Positions 51,445 to 63,993 are shown, numbered from the stretch's first letter. The stretch: 64,000 nt of DNA from Wuchereria bancrofti (GCA_005281725.1 SSBO01000001.1:10432251-10496250), one strand, 5' to 3'. The notes: generated by a model from the letters alone, not told the origin. Program-made: numbers and translations.

Positions 51445-51569
51445 ATTCTAAAGCAAAATTTTTATCTTATAAATAAATATTAGAAAAGTTCAATTTCTTT
51501 TTTTTTTTTTTTTGCAACTTTTAAAACCTTTAATTTTTAATAAATAAAAGAGTATTTTTGCAAAATTTT
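51445..51569. repeat. Left copy of a 120-bp segment flanking the N gap
   Basis: Begins ATTCTAAAGCAAAATTTTTA. The same segment restarts immediately after the N gap at 51739 and runs to about 51860. The copies differ only in homopolymer length. Confidence 0.8.
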
Positions 51570-51587
51570 TTTTTTTTTTTTTTTTTT

Positions 51588-51707
51588 TCTGTTTTATTTT
51601 TTCCCCAATATATTTTTTTTTTTTTTTTTTTTTTTTTCATTTTTTCGCTTTTTTTTTCCTTTTTTTTTTTCTTTTTGTTTGCTGTGAATGTTTTTTTTTT
51701 TTTTTAC
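51588..51707. repeat. T-rich block, copy 2, degraded, abutting the N gap
   Basis: Same order of words as 49837-49953 but with many non-T bases read as T. It ends directly at the N run. It looks like a low-quality contig end rather than a true second copy. Confidence 0.6.
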
Positions 51708-51738
51708 NNNNNNNNNNNNNNNNNNNNNNNNNNNNNNN
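51708..51738. other. Assembly gap (31 N)
   Basis: Run of N, preceded by the degraded T-rich block and followed by a duplicate of 51445-51569. Confidence 1.
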
Positions 51739-51860
51739 ATTCTAAAGCAAAATTTTTATCTTATAAATAAATATTAGAAAAGTTCAATTTCTTTTTTTTT
51801 TTTTGCAACTTTTAAAACCTTTAATTTTTAATAAATAAAAGAGTATTTTTGCAAAATTTT
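51739..51860. repeat. Right copy of the 120-bp segment flanking the N gap
   Basis: Near-identical to 51445-51569, differing in T-run length. Probably the same locus assembled twice. Confidence 0.8.
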
Positions 51861-52070
51861 TTTTTTGTTGTTTATTTTTCTATGCACTTATTTATTTAAT
51901 AAATGTTAATTATTTTTAGCAATAATTTTAAATATTCATTCTAATTTTTTCTTATTTTATTTCTGCTTGTGACAAAAAAAAAAATTGGATACTTGTCATA
52001 TTATAATGATACCTCTCATTTTTTCTCTCATTATAATTATTTTCAATTCAATTTTATTTGATAATAATTT

Positions 52071-52270
52071 CTCATTAATTAATTATCAAATTCTAATTTC
52101 AAACATAATATGAAATAGTATTCATTAATTAATTATCAAATTTTAATTTCAAACATAATATGAAATGGTATTCATTAATTAATTATCAAATTTTAATTTC
52201 AAACATAATATAAAATAGTATTCATTAATTAATTATCAAATCTTAATTTCAGACATAATTTAAAATAGTA
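52071..52270. repeat. 50-bp tandem repeat, four copies
   Basis: Units begin at 52071, 52121, 52171 and 52221 with TCATTAATTAATTATCAAAT and continue TTTAATTTCAAACATAATAT with a few substitutions. The last copy is the most diverged. Confidence 0.9.
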
Positions 52271-52750
52271 TCAATTATTTTCATCAAATACATTGTTATT
52301 CTTTTGATAATAAATTTTTACAGGGTGTATACTATCAACCAAAAAATAATTCAATTTAATAACACATTGAAAAAATAACAGAAGCAGAATAAAAAAAAAA
52401 AGAAAAAAAAAAATTGATTGCTAATATTTTTGCTTCTTGCAATTTGTTTTATTATTTCGATTGTGAAAAAAAAAAATGCAAATTTTTGAAATTTATTATC
52501 TGAAATAATCTCCAATATAAATTTTTCACAAATGTATTCCATACTACTGTATAATTTTTTTAAGTTTGTTGCAAATGTTTGTATAAAAGTAAAAAAAAAA
52601 AGCATTTTCAATTTTTTAATCAAATAAGAAAACAAATTTTTAAATTTCACTGCTTCTGTCTACGTTTTACAAAGAAAAAAAAATCTGAGAAAATCTCAAG
52701 AAAATTTTTTAATCATACAAAGTGAGAAATGAATCAATTGTTTTTTTTTT

Positions 52751-53567
52751 AATTAACTTATTTAACAAATATGAAAAACAAAAAAAAGCAATATGAAAAT
52801 ATTTCAACAAACATTGAATAAACACTTAAATACTATAAAAAATATTAATTAATTAATTACAAACTTCTTTCAACAACATAATTCATATTTCGACAAATTA
52901 ATTTTGCGATAATTTGAAAATTTTAATTGACAGAATTTTAACAAAGTCTATTTTAGAATGTGATTAAGTTTAAGGCAATTGTAGTATAATTATATAATTT
53001 AAGAAAATTTAATTGTAATATTATCAATTCTAATGGTAATTTTTGGTATAATTAAAACTATGAAATGAAATGATAAATTAATATTTATCATTTTTTTATT
53101 ATAATTTGAATATGATAATTTTTTTTTATACTTTTGTATTAATATAGTACTTATTAATTAATAATATTATTCCTTTAATACTAACATCAAATATACACAC
53201 ATAAAATTCAAAACTTTCATTGATGAAATACATATGGATTATATATTTTTTTTCAATTATTTAAAACAGAAATAAATGAACAAAGAATTTTTGAAAATGA
53301 AAAAAAAAGTAACTCAAATTTTTTATATATTTTATTATACAAATTTTTTTCTTTTTTTAAACTTTTTTCTGTTATTAATTTCAAATTATAACATATTTAT
53401 TCTTTTTTTTTTAAGAAAAAAAAAATAAAACTAATATAATGAATGGAAATGTTGAAGTTATAAAATTTTTGCTAATAACATTACCAATTGTTTTCTATTA
53501 TGACTCAAATTTTCACTTCAAATGAAAAAGAAAAATTTCATCAAAATGTCAAATTTGTTTGATCTTT
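52751..53567. repeat. First copy of an 828-bp direct duplication
   Basis: Bases from 52751 recur from 53579 with a constant offset of 828 and no difference that I could see. A single N at 53568 marks the junction. Confidence 0.9.
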
Positions 53568-53578
53568 NTTTTTTTTTT

Positions 53579-54395
53579 AATTAACTTATTTAACAAATAT
53601 GAAAAACAAAAAAAAGCAATATGAAAATATTTCAACAAACATTGAATAAACACTTAAATACTATAAAAAATATTAATTAATTAATTACAAACTTCTTTCA
53701 ACAACATAATTCATATTTCGACAAATTAATTTTGCGATAATTTGAAAATTTTAATTGACAGAATTTTAACAAAGTCTATTTTAGAATGTGATTAAGTTTA
53801 AGGCAATTGTAGTATAATTATATAATTTAAGAAAATTTAATTGTAATATTATCAATTCTAATGGTAATTTTTGGTATAATTAAAACTATGAAATGAAATG
53901 ATAAATTAATATTTATCATTTTTTTATTATAATTTGAATATGATAATTTTTTTTTATACTTTTGTATTAATATAGTACTTATTAATTAATAATATTATTC
54001 CTTTAATACTAACATCAAATATACACACATAAAATTCAAAACTTTCATTGATGAAATACATATGGATTATATATTTTTTTTCAATTATTTAAAACAGAAA
54101 TAAATGAACAAAGAATTTTTGAAAATGAAAAAAAAAGTAACTCAAATTTTTTATATATTTTATTATACAAATTTTTTTCTTTTTTTAAACTTTTTTCTGT
54201 TATTAATTTCAAATTATAACATATTTATTCTTTTTTTTTTTAAGAAAAAAAAAATAAAACTAATATAATGAATGGAAATGTTGAAGTTATAAAATTTTTG
54301 CTAATAACATTACCAATTGTTTTCTATTATGACTCAAATTTTCACTTCAAATGAAAAAGAAAAATTTCATCAAAATGTCAAATTTGTTTGATCTT
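53579..54395. repeat. Second copy of the 828-bp direct duplication
   Basis: Starts in the T-run after the N at 53568 and matches 52751-53567 to the end, TTTGTTTGATCTTT. Perfect identity in non-coding DNA next to an N suggests overlapping contig ends joined without merging. Confidence 0.9.
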
Positions 54396-56098
54396 TTTTT
54401 TTTTTTTTTTTTTTTTCTTAAATTCTTAACAAAAATTATGATATGGAAAGAAATGCATTGAAATTATTATCATTTTCATCGTTCTATGTCGTTCTTTTAT
54501 ACATTTCGCTATCATTGATGTTACACAAAAGGTTCGTTTTCTTTTTTTTTTTTTTTTTTTTTTGCTTTTGTTATTTAATACTAATTACAATAATACATTA
54601 AAATGAAATTATTCAAATGCAAATTACAAAATAGAAATTAGATACCAAATCAAATACAAATCAGATATTAAATTAATTTCAATGCAAGGAGTAAAAAAAA
54701 AAAGTGCAAAAAAATGCATTGATATGTTATGCATTTATGAGTGTATTCAATTTCATAATTTATTATATAATTATTTAAATTAAATTATTGATATTGTAAT
54801 AATCTAGAATATACAAGGTAAAGAAATGATTGCATAAGTGATTGAAGCAGGTATCAATACTTGTTTAATTGATACTAATTAAACTTTTTGTCATAAATAT
54901 CAAAAATGAAACAAACATGGCATTCGATTAGGAAGTACTGAAAAGATAAAAATTCTTACAAACGTATTACTAAAATATTAATTAAATTCTTGTCTGATAA
55001 TTATTAATATTATTTTATTAGACAATTTGAAAACATTTTCAATCATCATTTTACGACAGATTTTGACAAATAAAATTTTTGATGAGATAGAACAAAAAAA
55101 AAGAAAAAAAGGAAAAAATTTATTCATTTTAACTCATTATAGTTAAATTTAATTTCTTGTAATTTGAATTCACTATCTATTGATCACAAAAAACTAATTA
55201 TGATTAGTTTGAAATAAAATTATGTTTGTTTTTCTTTATCCCTTTGAAATTTAGGATTAATTTTTGACTGTTATTAATTGATGAATCATTTTACAGTTAC
55301 TTATGATGTTTCTCAAGAAAGGAGAACTTGGAAAATTTCGACTTAATTAAAATTTAAAAATTTTTTCGAATCACAGTCATAAATCAATAACAAGAAGGTT
55401 AGTTTATCTTTGTAATTGATAACCAAGTTGTAATTTTCAATGTAATTATAATCATTCTTATCACTAAAACCATGATTATGTGATAACTGTTGTATATTTA
55501 ACAATTATTAATTAAATTATATAGCATTAGAAGCTAATATTAGATATAATATTATTAATTTAACAATATAGCAATTTTCAACGATGGCTTTACTAGATAG
55601 AATTATTTTATACTCATTTATCAACGAAGGGAGTGATAACTGTGATAATATTTGTGTTCGACCAAAAAAAAATTTATCAGCCGAAATTTCTACTTGCAAG
55701 CAAACATAATATAATTAGCAGCTAATATTAGTTTATTAAATGTTTTAATATCAAAATTATTTCCTAACTTATAGTTTTCTTTTTAATTTTTTTTTCTTCT
55801 TTCTTTCGCTATATTCAATTTTAGCAAAAAATAAAAAAAAATAAAATTTAGTACAAATTTATTTTCACTTCAATAATTCATCTCATTATTTGCATAGTAC
55901 ATTATAATTTTCAGATTTACTATTATTTCTTAATGCAATTATCTCATTTTTCTTTTTTTTTCTTTTGTACATCAAATCAATCATTTGTTGTGCAAAAAAA
56001 ATTTTTTTTTAATTTTTTATAATTAATTTGAATCAATGAAATTTAGGCTAAAATTTTAGAAAATTATGTTTTAATGAAAATTTTCAGCAGTGGTTCAA

Positions 56099-59000
56099 AT
56101 GATACTTTCCGCATCACAACAATTATATCAGCCAACAATAATAATGACAGGTCGAATGAAAAGTATTATGGTAAACATTTTGCTTTTTCTTTTTTTTACT
56201 TCTTAATTTAGATTATTTAAGGAATTTTCAACAATTCTATTAACTTTGAAGCAATTCAAAATCATCAAATTTATCAAAGTTATCAATTAAAAATATATTA
56301 TTTAAGCATCTTGCTTGTTTGCTCTGCCATACTTTAATTATTCAAATATTTTGAAAAATCTACTTACTGAAGATCAATATTATTTTGAAGATTAAGTTTA
56401 ATTTAATTTGAAGATTAAAGATATTCTTTTATTTAAAAAAAAAAAGAACGATATTCAAATTTCAGATTTTGAAGCAAAAATTTGACGGAAATATTGTTAG
56501 AAACAAACTTGGAACGATGAATGCAAACTCAAATGATAATCCACAAACTCAATTTTTAATGCATATAGTCAGGTCTTACACCTTTTTTTTAAATAAATAT
56601 TTTAGATAAATATCTAAAAAAAAGAAAAGTGGAATTTATTTTAAAAAATAAGAAAAAAGTGAAAAACAAAATTTTGTAATTCAAAAATTTATTGCAAATC
56701 AAAAAAATTTCTTTTTTGCATTTAGAAAAAATGCACTACAGCGGTTGAAAATTAATAAATAAATTACGTTGCAGTTATTTTATTTTATATTCTTTTCATT
56801 TAGTATGTTTGAATGCTACGACAAAAAAAAAATTTCAAATTTAAAACAGTAACGTTTAGTTTGATAAGTAATAATTAAATTTCAAAATTGAGGTTAATAT
56901 CTTTGCTATTATTGATGCTCAATTCACTATTATCCTTATTTATCACAATTTTTTTCATTATTAAATATATTTTTTATTATTTATTTGTTTAAACAGATAC
57001 AGATTTCACAATAAACATGGCATACGATATTATATTTTAATATTTTGTATAATATCCTATGCATTATTGGGTGGTATTATATTTCATGCTGCCGAACATC
57101 ATGATGAAATTCATTATTTGGAGACAAATGTTGACAAATTAAATATGTAAGTTTTTTTTTTAAAGTATATAATTTGCTCAAAATTAAATTTGACTTATTT
57201 GAGTTTATTCAGTGTAAAATGTTTTTATTACTTTTCTTTTAGGTTAATAAGAAGACTAACGTGTCGTATTTTCAACGCTACAAATATTACTTTAACAGAA
57301 AGAAAACAAAATAATGTGGATGAGCTTATTAAGTAAACTGCTTAAAATTAATTAAATGTACTTGAAATTTGTTTTTTTTTTTTCAACTTCAATTTTTCTT
57401 ATTTTCTTAACTTTAATTTTCTAAAAGCTGATAAAATCAGCGGTACTGCCTCATTATCAAATCGAATGCTTTTCATGATGATAATGATACGATTACATTC
57501 CAGAAATAATCGTGCAATAATACGATACAAAGTTATTTAAACCAGTTCAGGTTGATTCAATTGGTGTGTCAGCTAATGCAAATTATTTGAATGCCTAAGA
57601 AATGGCATTTTTTTTTTCAACCAAACCAAAAATATATTTGTACTGAAATTTTAATTTAAAAAATTTGAATCCCATGTTAAAATAAAGTCGGATAGAAAAA
57701 GTTCGAAAATGTTTGAAGAAAATTTTGAGTTTTTATGTTTTATTATGGATTATAAGTATAATTATGATTATTGCCGTTATTATTATTATTTATTAATAAT
57801 AATATTATTGTAGGATTTATTATCAGCAAATGCTTGAAACAGAAGAAAAATATAAGCAAAGTATTTTGTACAAATATAATCAAATGAAAAATGGTGCATT
57901 TACATGGACTTTTGGTAGCGCTGTTTTTTATGGTATAAATTTATTTATCATTAATAACTATCAAAATAAAAAGCGAAGTGAAAAAATGACAATGAAAATA
58001 AGGAAATGACTGAGTAAAAGTAAAAAGATTATTAAAATAATTCATAGAATTAATAAATGTTTTTATTTCATTTTGTTCAATTTTTTTTTAAATTTCTTGT
58101 TTTTTAAAAGTTTTTTCCAGTTATTTTCTTCATTTATTATTACAGCGATAACACTTTTTACGACTATTGGCTATGGTACAATTGCATGTCGTACAACTAT
58201 TGGCAAAATTGTAAGATAGTTTTAAAAACATAAGCACCGTACTATAATTGGGATACTGTAAACGAGGGCATTACAGTATTGAGGTGAATAGGTAGCAGTA
58301 ATTGAGCTATAATGTTACAGTATCACCAACAAAATACCTACCGTAGTAACAATGAATAACGAACGATAGTATATCTTTAATTTCTAATTATTTAATAAAT
58401 ATCACATATACATAAATAGCCAATTCATTTAATTTCTATTTAAAAATTATCATTTAATTTGATAATTATTTAATAATTATCATATTTATATCTTATCGAA
58501 ATGATAAAATCTATTTCAGCTAACAGTTATATATTCTATTATTGGAATACCCTTAATGTTAGCTATATTACAAGATGTTGGTAATACTTTATTACGATAT
58601 CTTACTACAGTATATAATGCTTATCGCCGTTATTTTTGGTTAATTCTAATTCTTTGTTATTTTTTTTTTCTTTTCATTTTTTTTTTTCTTTTGATTGAAA
58701 TTATTTCATATGAAAATTAACCTTAAACATTATTCATGCTGAAATGATACAAATAATCATATATTTTTGTATAAATTAATAACTATTATTGCTTGAAAAT
58801 AAGTTATTATATAAAATTTTTCACTGAATTCCAAATTTTTGAACAAAAATTAAAAAAAAAATAAAATTTTATCAAATAAAAGAAAATAATTCAATTATAG
58901 ATATATGAATTGTATTAATTATGTAGCAAATAAATGTTAGTACAATCACTGGTAGTTTGCATCACTGATAAAAATTGTGCGTATTAGAAGTAATAATGCG

Positions 59001-62000
59001 CTTAGTATATCAATGATAAACAGAGTTATTAATTGAACAGTAAAACTAAATTGCTAAATTTTAGATAAAAATTTTGATACTTTTATGATAAAATAATCTT
59101 TTTCGGAAGAAAGTTTTTTTCATTATTTACCAATTGTTTGTTATCATTCAAAAAATAGAAAAAAATTCCGATGATATTTACATTTCTAAATAATCATTAA
59201 ATGGAATGAAGAAGAATGAAATAAAATCAATTCCTTTTTAATATCAATTTTTCATATATGCATCAGATTATTGATCAATAATTGATTTATTTGGTGGTTG
59301 AATAAAATTAAGCGATGAAATGGTTTAAATAAATGAACTAAAAATACGCAAAAAAAAACATAATCTTGAAAAAAAGAATCAAAATAAACCAAAAATTTGC
59401 TTGCATCAAAATATTTTTGTATCAAAATATTCTATCAGATTTGCATTTCTTTTTTAATTAAATATATTAAATTTTTGATCAGAATACCAAACATTGCGAA
59501 GTTCTTTAATAATCATTATATCAAGGCAAAAATTATTTGAAATATTTCAGGAAAATGAGACTACGACATAGCAAAATATCAGATATTGAGAAGGATAATA
59601 TCGAATATAAGGTAAGTTAATTTACATTTGTTCAATTTGTGTTTAATATATCCAATGATAAAATGTTTAATTTATTTGATGAAAATCTTATCAAAATTAT
59701 GCATAAAAACTTTGGTAGGTTGCTTTGAAACAGGATTTGGCGCAATTTGAAATAAAGTAAGAACGAATTTTATTTTCAAAATTGCTTCACTAAAATAACA
59801 TCACATTAACTAAATATTTCATTTCATTTTGTGTAAAAAAATTATTTCAAAAATAAGTAAAAATTATTATGAAGAATTGTAAGATGAAACAATCAGTTGA
59901 GAACCATTTAACTAAATTAAAGTAGCAGTAATTTTTAAATATATGATAAAAATTAATCTGCAAAAGAATATATATAAATTTGTTAGTTTTATTAAAATGA
60001 GATATTCTTTTTGTTTTTTTTTTTGTAATAAATGTCATTTGGATTCGAAATAATTCAATATTTTAAGGATGTCGAATTTCCAATGAAGTTATTTATTCCA
60101 ATTACGGCTATTTATTTGATAATTTGTACGATAATTGTGCTTCTCTTTGATCAAAATCATAGCATGCCATCTCAGATGACATTTGGCGACGCATTTTATT
60201 TCTCGTTTGTTTTTATTTGTTATATGTATATTTCATTTTTTGTTTTATCATTCTTCCAAAATATAATATGATTTTTTGAACTTAAAATAATTTTTTTCGG
60301 GACTTTTTCTTTTCTTTTTCTGTTTATCATTTTTTTTTTCCTTTTTTTTTGAAGTAGCTTTATATATTTAAAACATTTCACTAATTTTATGTGAATGAAT
60401 AATTTTAAATAAATAATTTAAATAAACAACATTTTCATCCATACTATTTTATAAGTTATAAAAATTTTAACACACTACCGCTCATGTATATCTTAAAATA
60501 AATTTTTAGAGTAAATTTGAGCTGAAATTTGATTTATTTTGAAATGTTTAAAAATATTCAATGTAATGCACTGCGTGAATATAAAAATAATTTAAGAAAA
60601 TATAAGATTATTTATCATCTAATGATAATTAATGATATTTTCACATTGACAAAGCTTATAATGCACCATTTTTTTCTTTAATGATAATTATTAAATAATC
60701 AAAATAAATTTCATCATTCAATTTTTTAATTTCTCATGATCAATTATCAAGTTTAAAATATGTGATATTATCGAATGTATATTATCATAAATATTAATTA
60801 GTTTCATAACAATGGCAACAATTGGATTGGGTGATGTAATGCCTACAAATCTTGAACATAATCCAATTATTGCAATAATATTTCCTATTGGTTTAACACT
60901 TTTATCAGTTCTTAACAGTAATGGATATAAGCAATTAGAACATTGTCTAATTAATGCAGCAATTAATTTGCAATTATTTTTTGAACGATTATTTCAACGA
61001 TCACAAGGACATATGGTATTACAATGGTTAGCACCAAATATTGAGGTTTTTTTAAATTATTATTTTGCTTTTATTCTAACAAATATAATAATTATTTGGT
61101 AGACATATAATGAATTTATTATTCTTATTATTTTTTTTTATTATTCTTATTCTAATAATATTATATATATTAAAAAAAAATGCTTTATTTATTGTTGCTA
61201 TTAATTATACATTGTGAAAAATAATATTAATAATTTTTTTATTAATAAATTTTTAAGAATTTTTAAAATTATTCATTCTATAATTAACACTCATTTTTTA
61301 TAATTAATGCAATTTTGCTGCTTAATTTTATACAAATTTCAGTTGTTAACTATTACATTACCAATCTTTGATGATGATATCATATTTCGTGATGAAATTT
61401 TACAAACAACAATAGATAATTATCAATTGAATAATGATTATAATATGATAGGACATGATGCCACCTTGGGAATTTTCTCATCAGCTTCTTCTAATGATAA
61501 TTATAATGTATGGTATATAATTTTCATACTTAAATATGCATTTTCATATTAAAATTTACTATAGGAATCGATTAATTTTACAGCAAGTGCTATTTAAAAT
61601 TGTTTAGTATCATAAGTAAATTATATTTAAGTTTAGAATTTTTGCTATCAAATTCAGTTTGTAAATCCTTTAAAATTAGTCATACAAAAACTAATTATTT
61701 TTTGAACGATTAATAAATTTCGTTTTCATTTTTTATACTAAATTGACACATTTTATTAGTGATCATTAATGCGTGATATTATCGTTTATTTATTGAACTA
61801 TTAGTATTTTTTTTTAAATTTGATTTTTTTTTTTTGTTTGCAGGAAAATATGCAATTAAAATATGGCATGAGGATGTTACCGGAAATTGATTTAAAATAT
61901 GGTTTGTATTATTTAATATTTCTGTAAAAACAAATTTAATAACTCTTTCTTACTGCTCTGCTTCCTTGCGAAACAAAGTAGGTTTCCTTCCTTGACAGTT

Positions 62001-62624
62001 CAGATCGTTGACTTCTTTGCCTTCGATACTGGTAGATTCTCGAATCTGTACTGATTCCGTTCTGTGTACGTGTACTGTGGGAGTCTTCGTGAAATAGTTT
62101 ATTATTCAAACCTCAAACTTGGGTAATTAAACCACAGATTAACATTAAAAATTATACAACATTACAATAACGAGTTGATACATAACACACGAATATAACT
62201 TAATTATAAAACATTTAAAGATGTAAGCAAGCTAGACACTCCCCAACCGAGCCATACCATTACAAGATACTATAAATGGCTTTGTAAGGAAGAAAATTGG
62301 GAGGGATTTTTTGGATGTTAAGGTTACAAAGTAGATTAAAATCACTTAAAACAATACTCTTTGTTCATTACATCATAGCTTCGCCATTGTGGCGACAATT
62401 TCAATATCAGTGTTTAACATCAGTATTCAATATTAATCAATAATTCTCATTTCTTCTTTTTTTTGATATATAATTAAAATTTAATACTTTGTATTCGTGA
62501 AATTTTCAAATTTTTATTTTTAGATTTAAATCATAGCACTAAAAAGAAATTAATACGTCGAGCGTTAACGTCTGGTCCAAAGATGCAAAACGTCAAACGT
62601 ATTCGAACATTGAGCGGTATGTGA
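56099..62624 (+). CDS. Two-pore-domain potassium channel (TWK/K2P family)
   Basis: Plasma-membrane leak-type K+ channel subunit, acting as a dimer. Thirteen exons give 495 residues: 56099-56170, 56466-56572, 56997-57146, 57243-57332, 57814-57932, 58146-58210, 58520-58638, 59551-59611, 60068-60204, 60802-61045, 61343-61507, 61844-61901, 62524-62624. Order: N-terminal tail; M1 (YYILIFCIISYALLGGIIF); a long extracellular loop with two N-glycosylation sequons in FNATNIT and a Cys; pore 1 with filter TTIGYG; M2 (LTVIYSIIGIPLMLAILQDV); a basic linker; M3 (LFIPITAIYLIICTIIVLLF); pore 2 with filter TIGLGD; M4; and a cytosolic tail with basic clusters. The two filters are canonical. Pore 1 is followed by IACRTT instead of the usual N-x-x-P. 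The ATG follows a TTTTCAG acceptor and may be trans-spliced. The AATAAA at 62672 supports the TGA at 62622-62624 as the end. Introns are longer and more AT-rich than in neighbouring genes. Confidence 0.9.
61935..62440. mobile_element. Possible inserted element inside a channel intron
   Basis: Part of intron 61902-62523 is clearly less AT-rich than its surroundings (for example at 61955-62100 and 62230-62300) and has no homopolymer runs. This compositional island suggests an insertion. I found no terminal repeats, target duplication or coding frame, so the type is unknown. Confidence 0.25.
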
Positions 62625-62671
62625 AGCGGAGAGAAAAAATAATTAATCAAAGTGTATAGAATTAAACGTGG

Positions 62672-62677
62672 AATAAA
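62672..62677 (+). terminator. Poly(A) signal of the potassium channel gene
   Basis: AATAAA lies 47 bases after the channel stop codon, on the coding strand. Confidence 0.5.
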
Positions 62678-63024
62678 AATATCAAATAATAATTATCCGT
62701 GAGACAAATTATAATAATTGCATATTTCACGTGTATAGGCGTACGTTATCTTATAATATTGTAATGAATAGAATAATTTAGGTAATAAAATTTCATAACA
62801 ATAAAACTTACTAATGCATTATTTTAAGAAGTATATTTTTGTTTTCAAAATTTTGAAAGTGCAAAGATTAATTGTGAGAAATTTATTGGCTAAATGATTA
62901 AATCATTGATATGCTTATCAAAGATTAATAAGCTAATTTGTTTATTTATTATATTCTTTGTTCAGTTAATTTTTATTGAATAAATAAATAATGCAAATTG
63001 TTTCAACAATAAAATATGGCTAAA

Positions 63025-63058
63025 GGAGAGAGAGAGACAGAGAGAGAAAGAGAGAGAC
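63025..63058. repeat. GA microsatellite
   Basis: (GA)n with ACA and AAA interruptions, 34 bases. Confidence 0.8.
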
Positions 63059-63343
63059 TTTTGATTACGTTGATTGAATGAATAATATTTGATCAAGATT
63101 CTGTCATATTATATTTCCAAATTTGCTAATTTAAATAATAGCTAATCGGAATGTTCAGTGCAGGACATTTTCGTTGAGGAAATCAATAAAATTGTTTGGA
63201 TATTAACTTCTCCTCTCCATTTTAAATTAATTGATCTTATGGTCACCTAAGATTAAAAGCTTGAACTGACCTCTAAATTCCCTGAAGTGCAAGTTTTAAA
63301 TTCAAACTCTGTCTCGTTCATGTCTCATGTCACTTTATCGCTA

Positions 63344-63538
63344 TTAAGTTGCAATAGTCTGAAGAATTCCTACAATAGAATCCTTTCTCTGGTAGTGTTG
63401 ACAACTCTTGGTTAAAATTCTTCGAGGTGTTTGGTATTCGGTACTTGGTGGTACTTCTGGTGTTTTTGATGGCATTTTCGCGGGAGTGTCCTGGTGTTCT
63501 GCTATAAATAGTTTTTGTAATTTTTTCCGATATTTCAC
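63344..63538 (-). CDS. Doubtful minus-strand open frame, possible exon or element remnant
   Basis: A 64-residue frame on the minus strand that is not low-complexity: a basic start (MKYRKKLQKLF) and a Pro/Thr-rich middle (AKMPSKTPEVPPSTEY). It overlaps a second open frame of 79 residues in another phase, so at most one is real. The local base composition differs from the flanks. I recognise no domain, and no clear splice partner was found. It could be a gag-like fragment of a retroelement or chance. Confidence 0.15.
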   Translation of the reverse strand: MKYRKKLQKLFIAEHQDTPAKMPSKTPEVPPSTEYQTPRRILTKSCQHYQRKDSIVGILQTIAT

Positions 63539-63906
63539 TTTTTTCGTTTAAGTGGACACGATATTTCACTTTTTTTTCTTTTAATTCTCTTATTTAGTAC
63601 AGTTGCGCTGAAGTTATTATATCACTGTGGAATTGTGGTAAAATTGTGAAATAATACTCAAATCATCAGTTAGCAGCAAAATTACGATTTCTTAACTGGA
63701 CTGTGAAAATTTTAGAACCATAGCTTTTTTTTTTGATGGGTAGAGTTGAGGATTGGAAATTATCTGATCTTTATTAGATCGTAAAAGAATTATAAAATCA
63801 AAATTGTTACAGGATGATTAAATAATTAATGCATACAGTACAGCTATTGTATTCATTAATCATACTATTTGTCATCGTAACTCATAATTAATTTCAGGAA
63901 AATTAA

Positions 63907-63993
63907 ATGCTGGTGAATGGACGGGGTTTAGCACAGTTATGCACCGATGAGTCATACGAATCGAAATATTCCGGTACTCTATTTCTGTTACAG
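63907..63993 (+). CDS. Likely first exon of a further gene (runs off the window)
   Basis: An ATTTCAG acceptor at 63891-63897 is followed 9 bases later by ATG. It opens a 29-codon frame (MLVNGRGLAQLCTDESYESK, then YSGTLFLLQ) ending at CAG before a GTTGGT donor at 63994. The composition is less AT-rich than the flanks, as in other exons here. The fragment is too short to name. Confidence 0.4.

Larger units (their letters stand above)
48284..56098. other. Gene-poor, extremely AT-rich region with assembly joins
   Basis: About 7.8 kb between OGT and the potassium channel with no supportable gene. It is full of poly-T and poly-A runs. It contains the OGT 3' flank, a T-rich block copied at 49837-49953 and 51588-51707, a 31-base N gap, flanking duplicates, a 50-bp tandem repeat, and an 828-bp direct duplication around a single N. 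A diverged pair of about 75-bp similar segments also occurs at about 50522 and 50766. Open frames here are homopolymer translations. Confidence 0.7.
62625..63906. other. 3' flank of the channel gene and intergenic DNA
   Basis: Contains the AATAAA at 62672, a GA microsatellite (63025-63058), and a less AT-rich island at about 63240-63640 with overlapping minus-strand open frames. No clear promoter was recognised for the exon at 63907. Confidence 0.5.

Noticed and set aside
51558..51770. Open frame across the N gap
   Set aside because: Poly-T translation that reads through unknown bases.
61844..62624. Channel gene continuing through a GTATGTG donor at about 62617
   Set aside because: The frame reaches TGA within three codons of that site, an AATAAA follows 47 bases later, and no plausible following exon was found.
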